This document shows, piece by piece, positions 32,358-32,851 of a DNA stretch of 32,851 nt. The position numbers and the translations under genes are program-made. The DNA is from an uncultured archaeon (GTDB lineage Archaea; Nanobdellota; Nanobdellia; Woesearchaeales; CAIVOO01): NCBI GenBank assembly GCA_903907555.1, contig CAIVOO010000042.1:1-32851 (forward strand), given 5' to 3'. Under the pieces are notes generated by a model. It made no database searches, was not told the DNA's origin, and saw nothing but the letters and a program-made list of their open reading frames with translations. Within the stretch, counting starts at the first letter, position 1. Every line of letters begins with the position of its first letter.

Positions 32358-32851
32358 GAAGCTTTCTTTATCACAAGCGGATTCTGTTCTGTAGGCTTTG
32401 TAAGCTTGTCGCAGTAATAGCATCTAAGCACATGATTATTTTTGTCTTCAACATAAAATCTAGACGGTGTGTGCTCATTGTGTTCTGGCCTTGTTATGCA
32501 CGAAGGATTGCTGCACTGCGCGATATTGCCAATCATCCTTCCAAGCTCATACCGGAACTTGCTTTGCAGTTTTCCATCCCTTATGTAATTGATAGTCGCT
32601 TCAGGAGCCAAGAGGCTGATTATTGACAATCTTTCCTCGTCCAATTCCAAAAGCCCGTCGTATTTTACAAGGTCTTTCTTGCCTAATTTTCCAGAATGAA
32701 GCCTTGAGCCTGTGTATTCTGGAACGTCTGTGATTTCCAAAAGCTGGACAAGCTTCTTCGCAGTGCCTTCCGGAAGCCTGTCAATGACAACACCGTTTCC
32801 GTCTATTCTTCCAACCTTGTAGGATTTCCTGTCTTTTTGCGAGCTGTCAAA
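32354..32851 (-). CDS. pyrI: Aspartate carbamoyltransferase regulatory subunit PyrI, or PyrI domain of a PyrB-PyrI fusion (5' end outside)
   Basis: This is the regulatory chain of aspartate transcarbamoylase, which binds nucleotide effectors. The frame is open to the window edge. Visible are the nucleotide-binding pattern VGRIDGNGVVIDRLPEG, SGKLGKKDLVKYDG, LAPEATINYI, and the zinc site with two cysteine pairs, CSNPSC and CYYC. No ATG, GTG or TTG is present in frame between the edge and this core (37 codons upstream of a TTG at 32738-32740). At least ten residues (FDSSQKDRKS) thus precede the usual start region, so the protein has an N-terminal extension or is fused to PyrB. It couples to pyrDK by ATGA. 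Confidence 0.9.
   Translation of the reverse strand, partial: FDSSQKDRKSYKVGRIDGNGVVIDRLPEGTAKKLVQLLEITDVPEYTGSRLHSGKLGKKDLVKYDGLLELDEERLSIISLLAPEATINYIRDGKLQSKFRYELGRMIGNIAQCSNPSCITRPEHNEHTPSRFYVEDKNNHVLRCYYCDKLTKPTEQNPLVIKKAS

Noticed and set aside
32358..32423. A longer pyrDK start at 32423 (22 extra residues)
   Set aside because: It would overlap the conserved end of pyrI, while the ATG at 32357 gives an ATGA junction and a normal PyrD N-terminus.

Overview
The window looks like a piece of an archaeal chromosome, most likely from a DPANN-type archaeon (Woesearchaeota/Pacearchaeota-like); the lineage is an inference. The evidence is BRE/TATA-like boxes placed about 26-30 nt before several start codons, a GAGGTG Shine-Dalgarno site, T-run termination, a regulatory-subunit PyrI, surface proteins with a glycine-rich linker and C-terminal membrane anchor, and tightly packed AT-rich genes. 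There is no CRISPR array, rRNA, recognisable tRNA or transposase gene.

Layout. (1) 1-4459 (+): the end of a phosphate ABC-transporter operon (partial pstS, pstC, pstA, pstB), followed with no gap by a CysN/EF-1A-type translational GTPase that has no CysD partner here. (2) 4446-5216 (-): a class I SAM methyltransferase, divergent from the next block. (3) 5304-19527 (+): a 14-kb, 12-gene glycan operon in which nearly every junction is an ATGA overlap or a 1-nt gap. It holds a membrane GT2, a GT-C-like polytopic protein, two GT4 enzymes, a TIM-barrel sugar isomerase-like protein, a radical SAM/SPASM enzyme, a DxD glycosyltransferase, a GT10 fucosyltransferase-FkbM methyltransferase fusion, two tandem GT8-like paralogues, a PIG-L deacetylase and a GT2. 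(4) 19530-21008 (-): a Wzt/Wzm-like polysaccharide ABC exporter converging on the operon. (5) 21009-21287: a non-coding region with a long inverted repeat that could fold as a cloverleaf. (6) 21288-29526: two very large surface proteins, a duplicated beta-helix protein and a subtilisin-like protease, separated by an antisense methyltransferase-like gene. (7) 29519-32851 (-): a de novo pyrimidine operon, pyrI (open at the window edge), a pyrD-pyrK fusion and pyrC.

How it fits together. Blocks 3 and 4 look like a complete assembly-and-export system for a surface polysaccharide or glycolipid: sugars are made or modified (isomerase, radical SAM, deacetylase, O-methylation), assembled at the membrane by about eight glycosyltransferases, then exported by an ABC-2 transporter. 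Block 6 supplies membrane-anchored surface proteins that may be decorated by, or embedded in, that coat.

The two most striking signals are not standard feature types. First, six enzymes of the glycan operon, from at least four unrelated families, end in the same 28-residue basic amphipathic tail. A seventh copy lies inside the N-terminal part of the GT10-FkbM fusion. I read this as a shared membrane-docking or complex-assembly tag. Second, the beta-helix protein and the protease share a C-terminal module: poly-Gly linker, a roughly 85-residue domain with two cysteines and a DxNxNGxxD loop, a charged stalk, one membrane helix and a basic tail with a His-His-Lys motif. It is a candidate undescribed surface anchor.
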